Positions 1-9,766 of a DNA stretch of 13,950 nt are shown piece by piece. The position numbers and the translations under genes were made by a program. This DNA comes from Phoronis ovalis. Taxonomy: Eukaryota; Phoronida; Phoronidae. Under the pieces are notes generated by a model. The model worked only from the letters and a program-made list of their open reading frames with translations. It did no database searches and was not told the origin of the DNA. Every line of letters begins with the position of its first letter. The first letter of the stretch is position 1. Location of the stretch: NCBI GenBank assembly GCA_028565635.1, contig JAOXYB010035185.1:1-13950 (forward strand). Reading direction: 5' to 3'.

Positions 1-95
1 TAAAAACATTTATATTTATTTATTTATACTCTTGGAGTCATATATGCCGTAGATAAGAAGAAAGCCTAATCAAATTAATTGAATAATTGCTATTA

Positions 96-201
96 AAGGC
101 TTCCCGGTCAAAATGGATACAAGCAACCTTTTTTGGCTCCTAAAACCACTTTTCAAATTTAAGTCGATATGTCAAAACCGTACAAAGAGGTATATGGAAA
201 T
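96..201 (+). repeat. Left inverted arm of the transposon
   Basis: Pairs with the right arm with several small gaps. Key matched blocks are AAGGCTT, GGTCAAA, GGATA.AA..AA, TTTGGCTCCTA and ACAAAGAGGT. Confidence 0.8.
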
Positions 202-589
202 AATTATATTTGAATTTTTAAAGCATGTAATGTTTGAATACTTTCGACTTGTTCCTGCCTTAGTGGCGCGCACTGTTTATCGTTTCTGATGCAACGGGTA
301 ACAGCATAGCTCATTATCTTTCAGGTATTAGGGGACAGATTAGCAAGATAGCCGCCAGTTGTCTAACCCAATAAATGCCTGCGCGCGCATGTCATCACAA
401 AAATATGCCTTATATTATAATTATCTACACAGAAACGGCTAAAATAGGTCATTTGGTTCATATGCATTCATTTTGGCTTGTCGTTAAGGTAATATAATTT
501 GCCTACTGTGGGCTACATCGATCAAGTCTACTTTTAACAGATAACACAATCATGCAGGCTCCAGTCAAAAGCCCATTTTTTTTTCAAAA

Positions 590-702
590 ATCCCAACCTC
601 TTTGTGCATGTCGTTCGATTTTCAAGTTTATTTTTTAAAAAAATATTAACATTAGATTGTAGGAGCCAAACACCTTGTTTATATCCACTTTGACCAAGCC
701 TT
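590..702 (-). repeat. Right inverted arm of the transposon
   Basis: Reverse complement counterpart of the left arm. On the plus strand it contains ACCTCTTTGTGC near its inner end, TAGGAGCCAAA in the middle and CCAAGCCTT at its outer end. The inner limit is approximate. Confidence 0.8.
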
Positions 703-832
703 TAGACTTATTTTTTCATTATTATAATAAATGTGACGTAAGGAAGACATTCATTAAAATTATTTATTTTATTTTTTTTCTATATTTTCAGTCTACATCC
801 AGTACAGAGATGAGTTAAAACATCTAAAAATT

Positions 833-842
833 ATGACGTCAT
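833..842. promoter_or_regulatory. Perfect ATF/CREB (CRE) palindrome ATGACGTCAT
   Basis: The 10-bp palindrome is the full-length consensus site for CREB/ATF bZIP dimers. A half-matching TGACGTAA lies exactly 100 bp to the left at 734-741. No promoter or gene start is recognisable nearby, so function is unsupported beyond the motif. Confidence 0.3.
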
Positions 843-1314
843 AATAACCGAGTCAAAATTAAATTCAATTTTATATAGTAGAAATTAACATTAATAAAAC
901 AAAAACGTAACTAATTAATAGTAAATATATTTAGATTACAAATAATGTATTTGTAGTATTTAACATATATCTAACAATCATAGCAAACTGGGGGTGTTAA
1001 GGTTTAAATTAGTAAAGTGACGAGCCATAAGCAACAAGATAAACTAAGCAGTAAAAACCTTGTCCGAACCAATAACATAGTTACTGATGTAATCTGTTCT
1101 CTATTTTATAAAAGCTTTATCTAATATATACACCCGTGTTTATATCATAAGAACATCAGTAAATAAAATAATACATTAACTTGTTATACAACAATTTCGA
1201 CGAAACATTTTAATGAAGTCAAAATTGCATTTTCCCAAACAATTTCATCAATAAAAATTTTGTGCTAATAATATTTCGTGGTTTAGCCCCTACTAGGGAT
1301 ATAACAAATCAGTG

Positions 1315-1323
1315 GCCAGGGGC
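1315..1323. promoter_or_regulatory. AP-2-type binding palindrome GCCAGGGGC
   Basis: Matches GCCN3GGC, the dimer site of AP-2 proteins. It lies about 1.7 kb beyond the AP-2 stop codon. Vertebrate AP-2alpha is known to autoregulate, which makes a site near its own gene plausible, but this is inference from a six-base match. Confidence 0.25.
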
Positions 1324-2706
1324 GCAAGACACACTTTTGTTGGGAGTTCTAGCAACACTTTTTCTAACTTGAAATAGTATAACTTATTCCTCAAATCGTT
1401 TAGTGACCCAGTCACTGAAAGTTAGTATATACTGTTTCGTCCATTATATAAAAAACAGAACTTTACATTTGTATTTGCTTTGCAACAATGTATAAATAAG
1501 AGCATATTATCCCGTTTTCTGTTATTTTATGTTTTACATTTCGATTTACTAATTTCACATATCTGATACGAATTGCATACAACACTTAGAACATCCCAAC
1601 GAAAGTGAGACTTTGTGTAACTGTTTCAAATAAAACCAAATATATTAACTAACATTTTTTTAGTTAACGGGAAGAACAAAACAAATTCTGCAACTTATGT
1701 TTGACAAAAAGCACTGTCATGATTTGTTCTAGCACCTCCCGGATTGAGACTACATCCGGTTGTTTTTTGAAATTATCTGACTAAAATAAGATCTGATGAC
1801 TAGTATCTGATCTGACTAAGTTGTGTGACAAAATCGGTACCAGAATATTTTGGCATAAATATATTAAGTGTTTTGCAAACACCACAATTGTATAACAGTT
1901 ATGAATTTGATAGTGGTAACAATACAATAGAATCGAGGCTCCCATTATCAATCAAAAATGCCACGTAGATTTCTTAAAATAACAGTTACAACATTGGTGC
2001 AAACATGATTAAAATTTTCCGTAAAAATAAAAAAAAAATCACGCACGCCAATCTATACGAAACAACATAACAACACTATGAGTGATATTAAAGAAGGCAA
2101 AACACGTTAAAATTAATTTTAATATTATATACATCTCGAGCTAGCTACTTTATACAAAGGTTAACTAAATGTAATTTATAATTAATTACACTATTGCTCT
2201 ATGATTGTCAGCCCCGCATTTTGATTGCCTACACACTAAAATTATAACATGGCTAGCACAGAATTATAAACAATAATTGGTTTTCATAATTAATTTCGTT
2301 GAATAAAAGGTTTAAAACTGGACATAATATTTTAAATGATAATTTTAAATCCTAAACCTAGCTAGTGGAAAATTAATAGCATTTAAATCGGTAAACATTT
2401 TAAACAATAAGCTTGGATCGGTTATTCATTAACCTCGGTAAGGCCACATGGATAAAACCTTAATATATTGGATTTAATAATTTAACATTAATTTGTTTTT
2501 CTTCGTTGTTATCTCATAAAATACAAAAAAGATGCGATATATATTTCTGCGCTAACCGAGTTATAATGAAAGTTATAGATATAGGCTGGAATGATTCATA
2601 CTAAGCAAGTCTTACGACACAACAAGACACTCAAACTACAAACTGTTACGAAAGCCTTCCAATGATCTGTAGCCTTGTAAACATTGGATAAAACATACCT
2701 TTCCAT

Positions 2707-2712
2707 TTTATT
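2707..2712 (-). terminator. Candidate polyadenylation signal AATAAA for the AP-2 gene
   Basis: The plus strand reads TTTATT, so the transcript reads AATAAA, in the context TAATTAATAAAATGG. A GGTATGTTTT stretch follows within about 15 nt and could act as the downstream GU-rich element. Many chance AATAAA motifs are expected in DNA this rich in A and T. Confidence 0.4.
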
Positions 2713-2996
2713 AATTATATTTTACAATGCTTTGGTATTATTAATGTCAGTGATAATTATTTAGACTCCTTTCCCTGACGTATACTTTAAGGATAACATA
2801 AATAGTTCTGTACACCAATCCTCTCTTGAGCTCTGTGCGTCTGTAAGCGAAATCTTATGTAACGGGTCTCGTCATGATGACAACAGCAAAGAAGATGCTA
2901 ATTCTGTCATCCTAGTTGCCCCCTATTAATAAGAAACACAACGATCGTACCTTTTTACTATACAAATATGCTACATGTTCGGTTAGTTTGTTACTA
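2707..2996 (-). other. Putative 3' untranslated region of the AP-2 gene
   Basis: Sequence downstream of the TAG stop (lower coordinates) has stop codons in all frames and no coding character. The first AATAAA on the transcribed strand that I noticed lies at 2707-2712, about 285 nt beyond the stop, and is followed by a GT-rich stretch. That would give a short 3' UTR. Further AATAAA motifs occur farther on because the DNA is AT-rich, so a longer UTR is possible. The boundary is inferred, not shown. Confidence 0.45.
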
Positions 2997-3291
2997 CTAT
3001 TTTCTAGCTTCGTCGCCACTTTCTTGTTTCCTAGAAGAGTCTGACTGTCCTGAGTGTTGTGAGCTTTGTGAATTTGGATAATGCTTATCTACATATTTAA
3101 GCAGTTCATTTAAATAGTTCATAATTGACGATAGTGCTGCCACCATGGCCGGAGTTCCAAACCCGTGAGTGATTAAACTGAAATGCGTTAGGTGACGCTG
3201 TATACTTGGATCTAGGATGACTTGTGGTCGTGTGTTGCCTAACGGAGATCGATCTTTGTTTAAAACATCCATTACCTCATTAAGGATTTGC
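2997..3291 (-). CDS. TFAP2: AP-2 terminal coding exon 7 (end of the dimerisation domain and C-terminal tail, residues 167-264)
   Basis: This last exon follows a TTTTGTTTTAG acceptor. It contributes G to the split lysine codon and continues with 97 codons to a TAG stop at 2997-2999. The core reads [53 protein letters not shown] and [26 protein letters not shown], the LTHF.LI.HGFG motif and the helix around NYL.E.LK..DK are characteristic of the AP-2 C terminus and complete the dimer interface. The final 25 or so residues are a hydrophilic tail rich in Ser, Gln and charged residues, ending SGDEARK. It is comparable in length and character to the human tail, which ends in KHRK. The open frame continues upstream into the intron with a Phe/Cys-rich stretch, but the AG acceptor and the family alignment exclude it from the protein. 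Confidence 0.96.
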
Positions 3292-3603
3292 CTAAAACAA
3301 AAGAAACATAATTGAAAACTGATTACTGAAAATGTAATACTTAATCTGAAAGGGTGTTTCGAGGTACTGTTATAGCCACAAAAACAAAAGAAACACTTGT
3401 TCAGCATTCGCTGCTTGTAATTTATGCAAGTATTAAACTAAAATTTCGTGTAGTTTGTTTAAAATCAATTTCATTATAGGGATATGATATACGCCACTAT
3501 AACATTTGTTAAAAGAGTGGACCGCAATGTATTTACATCAAGCACACCTTTAAAAAACATTTTTGGAGTTTTTGTAATTTTTTGCAAAAACGTATTTACT
3601 TAC
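3292..3603 (-). other. AP-2 intron 6 (312 bp)
   Basis: This is the shortest of the introns seen. Its donor is GTAAGTAA, complementary to U1 at most positions, and its acceptor is a T-rich tract ending TTTTAG. It interrupts the codon for the lysine in the ATKQI motif after its second base. No other feature is visible inside. Confidence 0.93.
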
Positions 3604-3745
3604 TTAGTAGCTACAATCATACTCTTTCTATGTGGTAATTCATTTGGGTCGCAATGCTGTCTGCCAATATATTCTGCACAGTTTTTGGCGGGAAATTCTG
3701 TTTCACACAAATACCCAAAGTCTCTCGCAAGTCGTATTGATTCTC
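3604..3745 (-). CDS. TFAP2: AP-2 coding exon 6 (start of the helix-span-helix dimerisation domain, residues 120-167)
   Basis: The exon is 142 nt, preceded by TTACGCTTCAG and followed by the donor GTAAGTAA. It completes the glycine codon and encodes [35 protein letters not shown] and [11 protein letters not shown], with AA left over for a lysine codon. [15 protein letters not shown], the AEY..RQH.DPNE stretch and the RK....ATK ending are AP-2 hallmarks that begin the helix-span-helix region. Length and phases match vertebrate exon 6 as I remember it. Two cysteines, in KNCAEY and RQHCDPNE, replace valine or alanine and serine of the human protein. The frame would hit a stop immediately past the donor, which supports the junction. 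An open frame on the plus strand over this exon is its antisense shadow. Confidence 0.96.
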
Positions 3746-6653
3746 CTGAAGCGTAAACAATCAAAATAAAAACAACGGAATAAGATATAATGACTAATTG
3801 CAATAATCGTGCTTTATTTCCAAAAATCATAAACCCATAGTACTCGGTATATTATAATTTCATAGTTTGTTTACATGCGATAGCCGGATGCGATACTATG
3901 TTGGATTGAGAACATAAATTGCTGCGTCTATTAGGTGGCGCTATCATAATTAGATTCCAGTTGCATTTTTTGTAATTTCAGTTATATTTTGAATATTCTA
4001 ACAAAATTTGCTCGCATTGTTATTTTTATATTTTACCAGCTTGCAAAATGCAATTTAGTCCGAAAAAGTCGGCGGCGATAATAAATTCTTGTATAACATC
4101 AACATTTATAACTAACTAAACTTGGAGCCAAACTTTGTAAAAGGTAAATGAAGATCTTTTCTACAGGCGCCATTTTAATCACTTTCTGTATAACACTGAC
4201 AATGAGAAATATGTCAAATGTAAGAGAATAACCTATGACAGTTATACATAGCGCAGTCTACCCTACCATTAACCTGTATTTAACTTTATATCAACCGAAG
4301 TATTGAGATAATAGGCTTGGGCCGTTTAGAAATATATTCACCCGTGGTTTACAATTATTTGTTGAGAATTGTTACACCTATCAATTCCAACCCATCTCAG
4401 TAGGATTGCTCGACGTAACCACAGAAGTAATTGCCTGTCTGGAGAGAAGTTTGTAGAATCCCGTGGCGATTTAATTATTCGAACTCGTTTCGGTTTAAAA
4501 TGTGGGCTCAAATGATTCTTTAACTTCTTGTCTGGCTACACATGGTTTAAAAAGTGATTACTGTTTAAAAGGGGGTGGATTTTTTTTTCTCACGATGCAA
4601 TAAAAATTCTCCCGCAAATTTTGAAAGCCACATTATTGCACCATAGGTTGCCCCACTACCAGGCTCCACTGCGTACAACTTTCAAATCTATACACCAAGC
4701 GTACATCTTGATAATATTTTTACCAGTTGTTTTAAAACAGCGAATGTCAAATTGAAAGGAACAACATTTACAACAATGGATAACATACAAGCGACATCGA
4801 ATAATAAAGTGAACAGTCACGTAAATTATAATAATAACTTATTTTTTACTACTAATAAGATAAGTTTCACAATTAATTCATTGGGCCTAAAAGCACTCCA
4901 TGGCCCTGCCTGAAATATTATATCCTATGCACACGATACAATCACTATTATTTTTTATAAAGTAGAAACACTATCATCTTACACCCATTCATAAATATTT
5001 ACATATGTCAAGACTTATTATACTAACGTGAAAAAAGAGAGAAAAGATATAATACGCGTAACCCTAATTAGTGAGACGACATTTGTGGTCAATAGGTACT
5101 CTGTCTCGACTGCTTTATCTGTATCTTTCTGGGCTAAACTGCTCCTCGGGGTAACAACTCACGGTTTTAACTAATATACACAGCAACGGGTTCAAGAGTC
5201 CTGCCTGTTTTTGAGTACGTATTTAGTCCAATCGCTGTGCTGACATACAAGTAATTACTATATACACCTATAATGAAACTTTTAACCTACTTCCAAGCTA
5301 GCAGTACAACAATTCTAGCAATTATATTTAACTAGGCAGATAACAAATTTCAACTAAAAAGGATTTCGCTTATACATAGAAACATTTTCTTTCAAAAATA
5401 TAGTCACACTGTACTGTTATGCTCTAGAAGTATCCAAATGTGTATTGTTTTATTAAATGCAAATAGCACTATGTTTTAAATACATTTATTCTAATTTTAG
5501 TATTACCCTTTTTTGCAACAGCCAACTAGAAATTATTGTATAATAGACAGTGGTGCAGCTTTTACTTGCCAGTCTTGATTGTTACCATTCTATAGCAGTA
5601 AAACAATCTACGCACGATAAATCGTATGTGTTAACAATTGCAACACTTAAAATAAACCATTGATTGTAATGACAAGACAAAGCAATATGCACCTTACTTC
5701 AACCCCACCCAGCGTACTAGAAAATTACGCCCACCACTCATTATAAGTACCATTGCTGTAATGTCTATTCAGTCAGGAAATAAGTCGATCCGCTAGCTGA
5801 GTTGAATTTTATACCTTAATGCAAAGTGCAGTACAAGTGCAAGGGACTATTTAGCGCGTTAATTATTGGAATATTTGCAATCAATGCTGTATGACACTAT
5901 ATACACATATAATAATTATAAACGCAATTTACATTTTCATCAGACCACATTAGATAGATTCTGATGAACCAACTTAACACCCAATGATAACAAAGCCTCC
6001 TATTCTTCTAATTCACTGTTCCATAAACACGTGACATGATTTGATATGACAGGTATTGTATTGTATTTTGTTTTGTGTAATTTTGATATAATTCCACTTT
6101 AGATTATCATCAATAAGTTCTTTCTTCAAAAACTCTGACTTTATAATGTTATATATTCTATTGTCCTCGGTGTCATTACAACTGACATACAAAATACAAT
6201 TCGCACGTTATGAGGTAAATTTCACCAAAAGCCCGGGACCTAAAGGTATCATCACTGACTAAGGTGAGGCTTTATCGTTATATATCTAGGTCATTAAACA
6301 AAACCATAAATATTATACAAACATTAATAAAAATATTTCATTGTCAATATAAAAATGAAATACCAATTTTACAAGAAAATTGATTTCTTGATAGCTAAAT
6401 AATTGTTTCTACCACATGGTGTCGCCTCATATTTGTAGTTGTATCATGTGACATAATAGAAGGAAATTAAATTCTAATCCAAGGATGTACGTGCCAGATA
6501 ACTTAAACTGCATTTTTTATTACATCTTTCATTTGTATTATTTTTTCTATTTGTATTACCAATCTAATATCGTATGATAAGTAACGCATGGAACAAATTG
6601 ATATACTGGAACATTAGTAATGAATAACTCCCCGTACACAAACGCAGGCTTAC
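3746..6653 (-). other. AP-2 intron 5 (2908 bp), no gene seen
   Basis: AT-rich intron with donor GTAAGCCT and acceptor TTTACGCTTCAG. I find no open frame with recognisable similarity, no tRNA and no long repeat on either strand. T runs near 4570-4590 and short A/T repeats are the only low-complexity parts. Introns of developmental transcription factors often hold enhancers, but nothing here lets me place one. Confidence 0.85.
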
Positions 6654-6772
6654 CTTCAACTAATGATGTAAGTAACGTTACATTAGCCGCTTTACGACGA
6701 CCGGCTGGTAAACTCAAACCAATCTGCTCCAACTTTTCTCGTAAACACCGACCACCATTTTTAGATTTTGCC
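6654..6772 (-). CDS. TFAP2: AP-2 coding exon 5 (basic DNA-binding region, residues 80-120)
   Basis: The exon is 119 nt, between a CCATTTCCAG acceptor and a GTAAGC donor. It completes the split arginine and encodes [30 protein letters not shown] and VTLLTSLVE, with the first base of a glycine codon at the end. This is the most conserved part of the family. In human AP-2alpha the arginines and lysines of RRAKSKNGG and PAGRRKAAN are in the DNA-binding surface, and changes in this region cause branchio-oculo-facial syndrome. All of these basic residues are present. The length and both phases equal those I recall for vertebrate exon 5. One residue is odd: a cysteine (codon TGT) follows GGR, where human and fly proteins have serine. 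The reading from the other strand at this place is only a shadow. Confidence 0.96.
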
Positions 6773-7275
6773 CTGGAAATGGAAGACAGATATGTTGTCA
6801 AGCGATGGTGATTCACGCCGCAAAATTGAGTTTGGGTTTCTGTTGTTCTAGTAACTACAGAATATAATAGATATAATAAAAGTACACGTAGATGTATTTG
6901 CTTTTCACATAGATATAAGCAATTCACGAAATAACACACATAAACGACATGTTAGAAAGTGATTTTTTTCTGACATTTTAATAAATTTATCTCGTATTAT
7001 TTCCAACAAAGTTTGTTTTTAAGTCTTCCGTATTAATTCTAAGATAATGTACCTTATAAAACAATTTGCCTCTGTTTTTCTTTTTTTTATGTCGTTAATG
7101 TCCTTTTGTATTTTGTTCGATTATTTTTGGTGGTAAAAATAGTTAACAAACAAGTAGCTTCTGTCGGGTTATTTTGTATTTGATTTAAACAGTGAAAATC
7201 GAAGAGTCTTATGTTGTATTTCCTGTAGAAGAATAGGTTTTTTTAGTTTGTTTTCAAGAGAAGAACGATGCATTC

Positions 7276-7324
7276 ATGTTTAAAAGAAATGCAAGTTTAG
7301 ATTGATGTTTAAAAAAAATACAAG
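7276..7324 (+). repeat. Imperfect direct repeat, two copies 29 bp apart
   Basis: ATGTTTAAAAGAAATGCAAG at 7276-7295 recurs as ATGTTTAAAAAAAATACAAG at 7305-7324, with 18 of 20 identical. This is a minor local duplication inside AP-2 intron 4. Confidence 0.6.
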
Positions 7325-9138
7325 ACGGTTGTATGTTTAGAATACAGGCGTAATTCAATGGCATTAATATATAATAAATAGGAAAAAGAATTTTAACTTT
7401 TCACTTAAATCACTCCACCATCCTATCATGTAATATGAATTGTTTGCAAGATTCTGTGTCTCTCACACATGTTGTTTTTTATTAAAAAATATCTATCAGA
7501 AATAAAGTCCAGTAATTAATAAGATATTACACTCAATTAACTCTGCAATTATAACTGTCAGAAAACATTACTTCATTTATCTGATGAGAAACATTAATGG
7601 TACGTAATTTTAGCATTCGTGAAAAAGCGAATTCATGCTAAAAGGAAATCAATGCTTTGTAATAATTTATTTTCATTTTTATGAAATGCGAAATTAGTAC
7701 AGGACTGACTAAATACATAAAATTTAAAATATAACACAATTTATGTTTCTTGTTTAAATTTTAGCAGTCCGTCTTGGGTAGACTAAAATAAAATAAGGAA
7801 GTAATTTCTTTATTATTTATTTTTTCTTAGCCATTGTACGGTTACCAATATATGAAGTAAATAAATAATTAATCCGTAATATAACAAACGTGCAAATACA
7901 GAAATATATGTTTTACAACAAACTATACTAGATTATTGTATTCAAGACTGAACATTAGCAACTGTTATATTACTGTCAGTGGATATGATAAAATACAAAC
8001 AGTTTTGCTCGAGGACTTGACACATTCCTGTCATTTGAGAAACTGTTTTATACAATACGTACTTAAAATATGTATTTTGTGGTCTAAACGTTTTCTTTAT
8101 TCGGAAATGGGCATTATTACATTAAAACTACACCTGTTGTTAAATAGAAAACAAATACTGGACTACGATTTGTAACATCTATCAATCTGTTTCCAAATTG
8201 TTTAAATGCAAATATTTAATTAGGAATAATGCTGATCTTAAAGAGTATGATTGAATACACTGACTCTGCCAGGGCAATGCCCATTTGAGACATTTATGTT
8301 CGGCATATTTAGGATTGTAATTTAACTATAAAGCGCCGTTCAGATAGCTCAGGTGTTTGTGTTTTTGCACTCACTGCATATTTGCTGATTATCTTGTATG
8401 AAATATGTACAATTAACTATATGCAACATTTTAAAATATAGATAATATATAAAAACCTTTAAGAAGTGAAGGCATACAAGTATTTTTTTTTACTCTATAA
8501 TAAAAAGATGACCTTAAGTGTACATAAACATATAAAAATATGACGCATTCTGTTAAACCAAACGTGAGAAAACTTGCACCAGTTGCGGTGCTTCATAAAA
8601 TCATCAGCTTTTAAAGTGTATTGTATAAGGTTTCTGTGGATAGTTTTAACGGATTCCTATATAAAATTTGTTACAAGAAATGAATTATCCATAAGCAGAT
8701 ATGTAAACATGAGATGCTCAAGCCAGTTAAAGATGTTTAATTACATCCATTGATCAAGGATCAATTGAAAGCATATTAAGTTAAATCGATTGAGTGAAAT
8801 CGTGCTTTTTTATGACTAAATAAATAAATATGCTACGGCGAAATGCATTTTTGGAAAATTGAAGTGGTACGTTTTGCTGTTGATCCGCGACTCTAACACT
8901 TCTAAAGGAAATAAAAATCTTTTATACGCTAATATAAAAGACTTAAATGTGTAATTTGAAACGACAGGCGCTTGTTTAAAACATGTATGTCCAGTATATG
9001 CCTTCAATAAATTATTAAATCATTAGTGGCAAGTCGACAAAATTGTTTTCTTTTTTTCTTTTCGTACGATGATTTTGGTGTTTGAAGTTAAAAGCGAGGT
9101 GTAGTAATACTCGTAGTAAAAGCTAAATAAGGAGTTCA

Positions 9139-9147
9139 GCCTTTGGC
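9139..9147. promoter_or_regulatory. AP-2-type binding palindrome GCCTTTGGC in intron 4
   Basis: Second GCCN3GGC match, about 430 bp downstream of exon 4 within the intron. It fits the AP-2 dimer consensus, and function is not shown. Confidence 0.25.
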
Positions 9148-9576
9148 CTTTTAGATGTTTCTTATTTGTTTGATTGACTCACATATTGCAACACTAATCA
9201 GTTTCATGCAGAGAGTTGTAAGTTTTTATTTTGACTTGTTTCCAACAAGCTGAGATTTGGACCGTTTCCTTGTATTTACATCTCAGTACATTTACGTTTA
9301 GGTTACTAAGGTCATGTGATGATAAGAACAAAAGATTGAATAAAGGAAGAAAAAATGTAACTTGCACACCAAACCTAAAAAATGTATAACACACTGGAAA
9401 ATTATACATTTTCATATTTTAACTCCAAATTACATATTGAGAAGCTAAAAGAATGTGATGGTATGCAAAACTACATCATTGGCGTCTAGATATGTGTCAA
9501 AAAAAGTCTTTATATAATTAAATATCTGGCATACGCCTTGGATTACTTGTAAAAATGTAACAAATGTCTTCCATAC

Positions 9577-9766
9577 CTCCGAAGTACTCCTCCCAAAAGT
9601 GAAGCATTCAGGCATTCAGGAGGAGATAATCTTCTCTGTACTTCCGCCACGGTTACTTTATATTTGGAAGTTGAGCTGAGGAGTGACAGTCTTCCAGGAA
9701 CGGAACAAAATACATCTGTCGGAGCGGTCAACCCTGGATAGAGAAAGTCCTTATCAGCTCTGTAGA
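9577..9766 (-). CDS. TFAP2: AP-2 coding exon 4 (linker and start of the DNA-binding region, residues 17-80)
   Basis: The exon is 190 nt. It follows a CCCTTTCCAG acceptor and ends CGGAG before the donor GTATGG. It first encodes a linker of 17 residues ([17 protein letters not shown]). This leads into the family signature [15 protein letters not shown], then [28 protein letters not shown] and VLR. From VFCS onward it is nearly identical to human AP-2alpha. The last codon, an arginine of the RRAKSKNGG basic motif, is split AG|G with exon 5, as in vertebrate genes. The linker is about 14 residues shorter than the human one, from memory. Reading straight through the donor gives a tyrosine and a frame that soon ends, so splicing here is required to retain the domain. 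Confidence 0.95.

Larger units (their letters stand above)
96..702. mobile_element. Non-autonomous DNA transposon (607 bp) with long terminal inverted repeats and TA target-site duplication
   Basis: The left end reads AAGGCTTCCCGGTCAAAATGG and onward through GGATACAAGCAACC and TTTGGCTCCTA. The reverse complement of the right end reads AAGGCTTGGTCAAAGTGG, then GGATATAAACAAGG and TTTGGCTCCTA. The match continues inward with gaps to ACAAAGAGGT in both arms, so each arm is about 100 bp and imperfect. TA flanks both ends (94-95 and 703-704). The middle, roughly 205-590, has no open frame for a transposase. TA duplications point to Tc1/mariner-type mobilisation, though this is inferred. A foldback or MITE-like relic of another TA-inserting family is possible. 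The divergence between arms suggests an old insertion. Confidence 0.8.
703..2706. other. Intergenic region downstream of AP-2, no gene seen
   Basis: Two kilobases of AT-rich sequence with no supportable coding region on either strand. It contains a perfect ATF/CREB palindrome at 833-842, an AP-2-type palindrome at 1315-1323 and a short perfect inverted repeat AGTGAC-CCA-GTCACT at 1402-1416. It may include additional 3' UTR if a more distal polyadenylation site is used. Confidence 0.7.
6773..9576 (-). other. AP-2 intron 4 (2804 bp), no gene seen
   Basis: AT-rich intron with donor GTATGG, a slightly weak but acceptable consensus, and acceptor CCATTTCCAG. It contains an approximate 20-bp direct repeat at 7276-7324 and an AP-2-type palindrome at 9139-9147. 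An open stretch on the plus strand at 7936-8175 lacks an ATG at its beginning and has no recognisable similarity, so I treat it as chance. Confidence 0.85.

Noticed and set aside
3484-3756. Open frame of 90 codons on the plus strand
   Set aside because: It is antisense to AP-2 exon 6 and its flanking introns. The minus strand gives an unmistakable AP-2 domain over the same bases, and the plus-strand peptide resembles nothing.
6620-6811. Open frame of 63 codons on the plus strand
   Set aside because: Antisense shadow of AP-2 exon 5. GC-richer conserved exon sequence keeps the opposite frame open by chance.
7936-8175. Open frame of 79 codons on the plus strand in AP-2 intron 4
   Set aside because: It begins at TTG, not ATG. 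It has no recognisable domain, no splice signals that I could place and a composition typical of translated AT-rich DNA.
8272-8282. Short inverted repeat GGGCA-A-TGCCC as a regulatory site
   Set aside because: Five-base arms are too short to stand out, and it matches no specific factor site that I can support.
8816-9415. Two minus-strand open frames of 63 and 73 codons in AP-2 intron 4
   Set aside because: Chance frames with Phe/Tyr/Lys-rich composition and no conserved motif. They lie within an intron between two well-supported exons.
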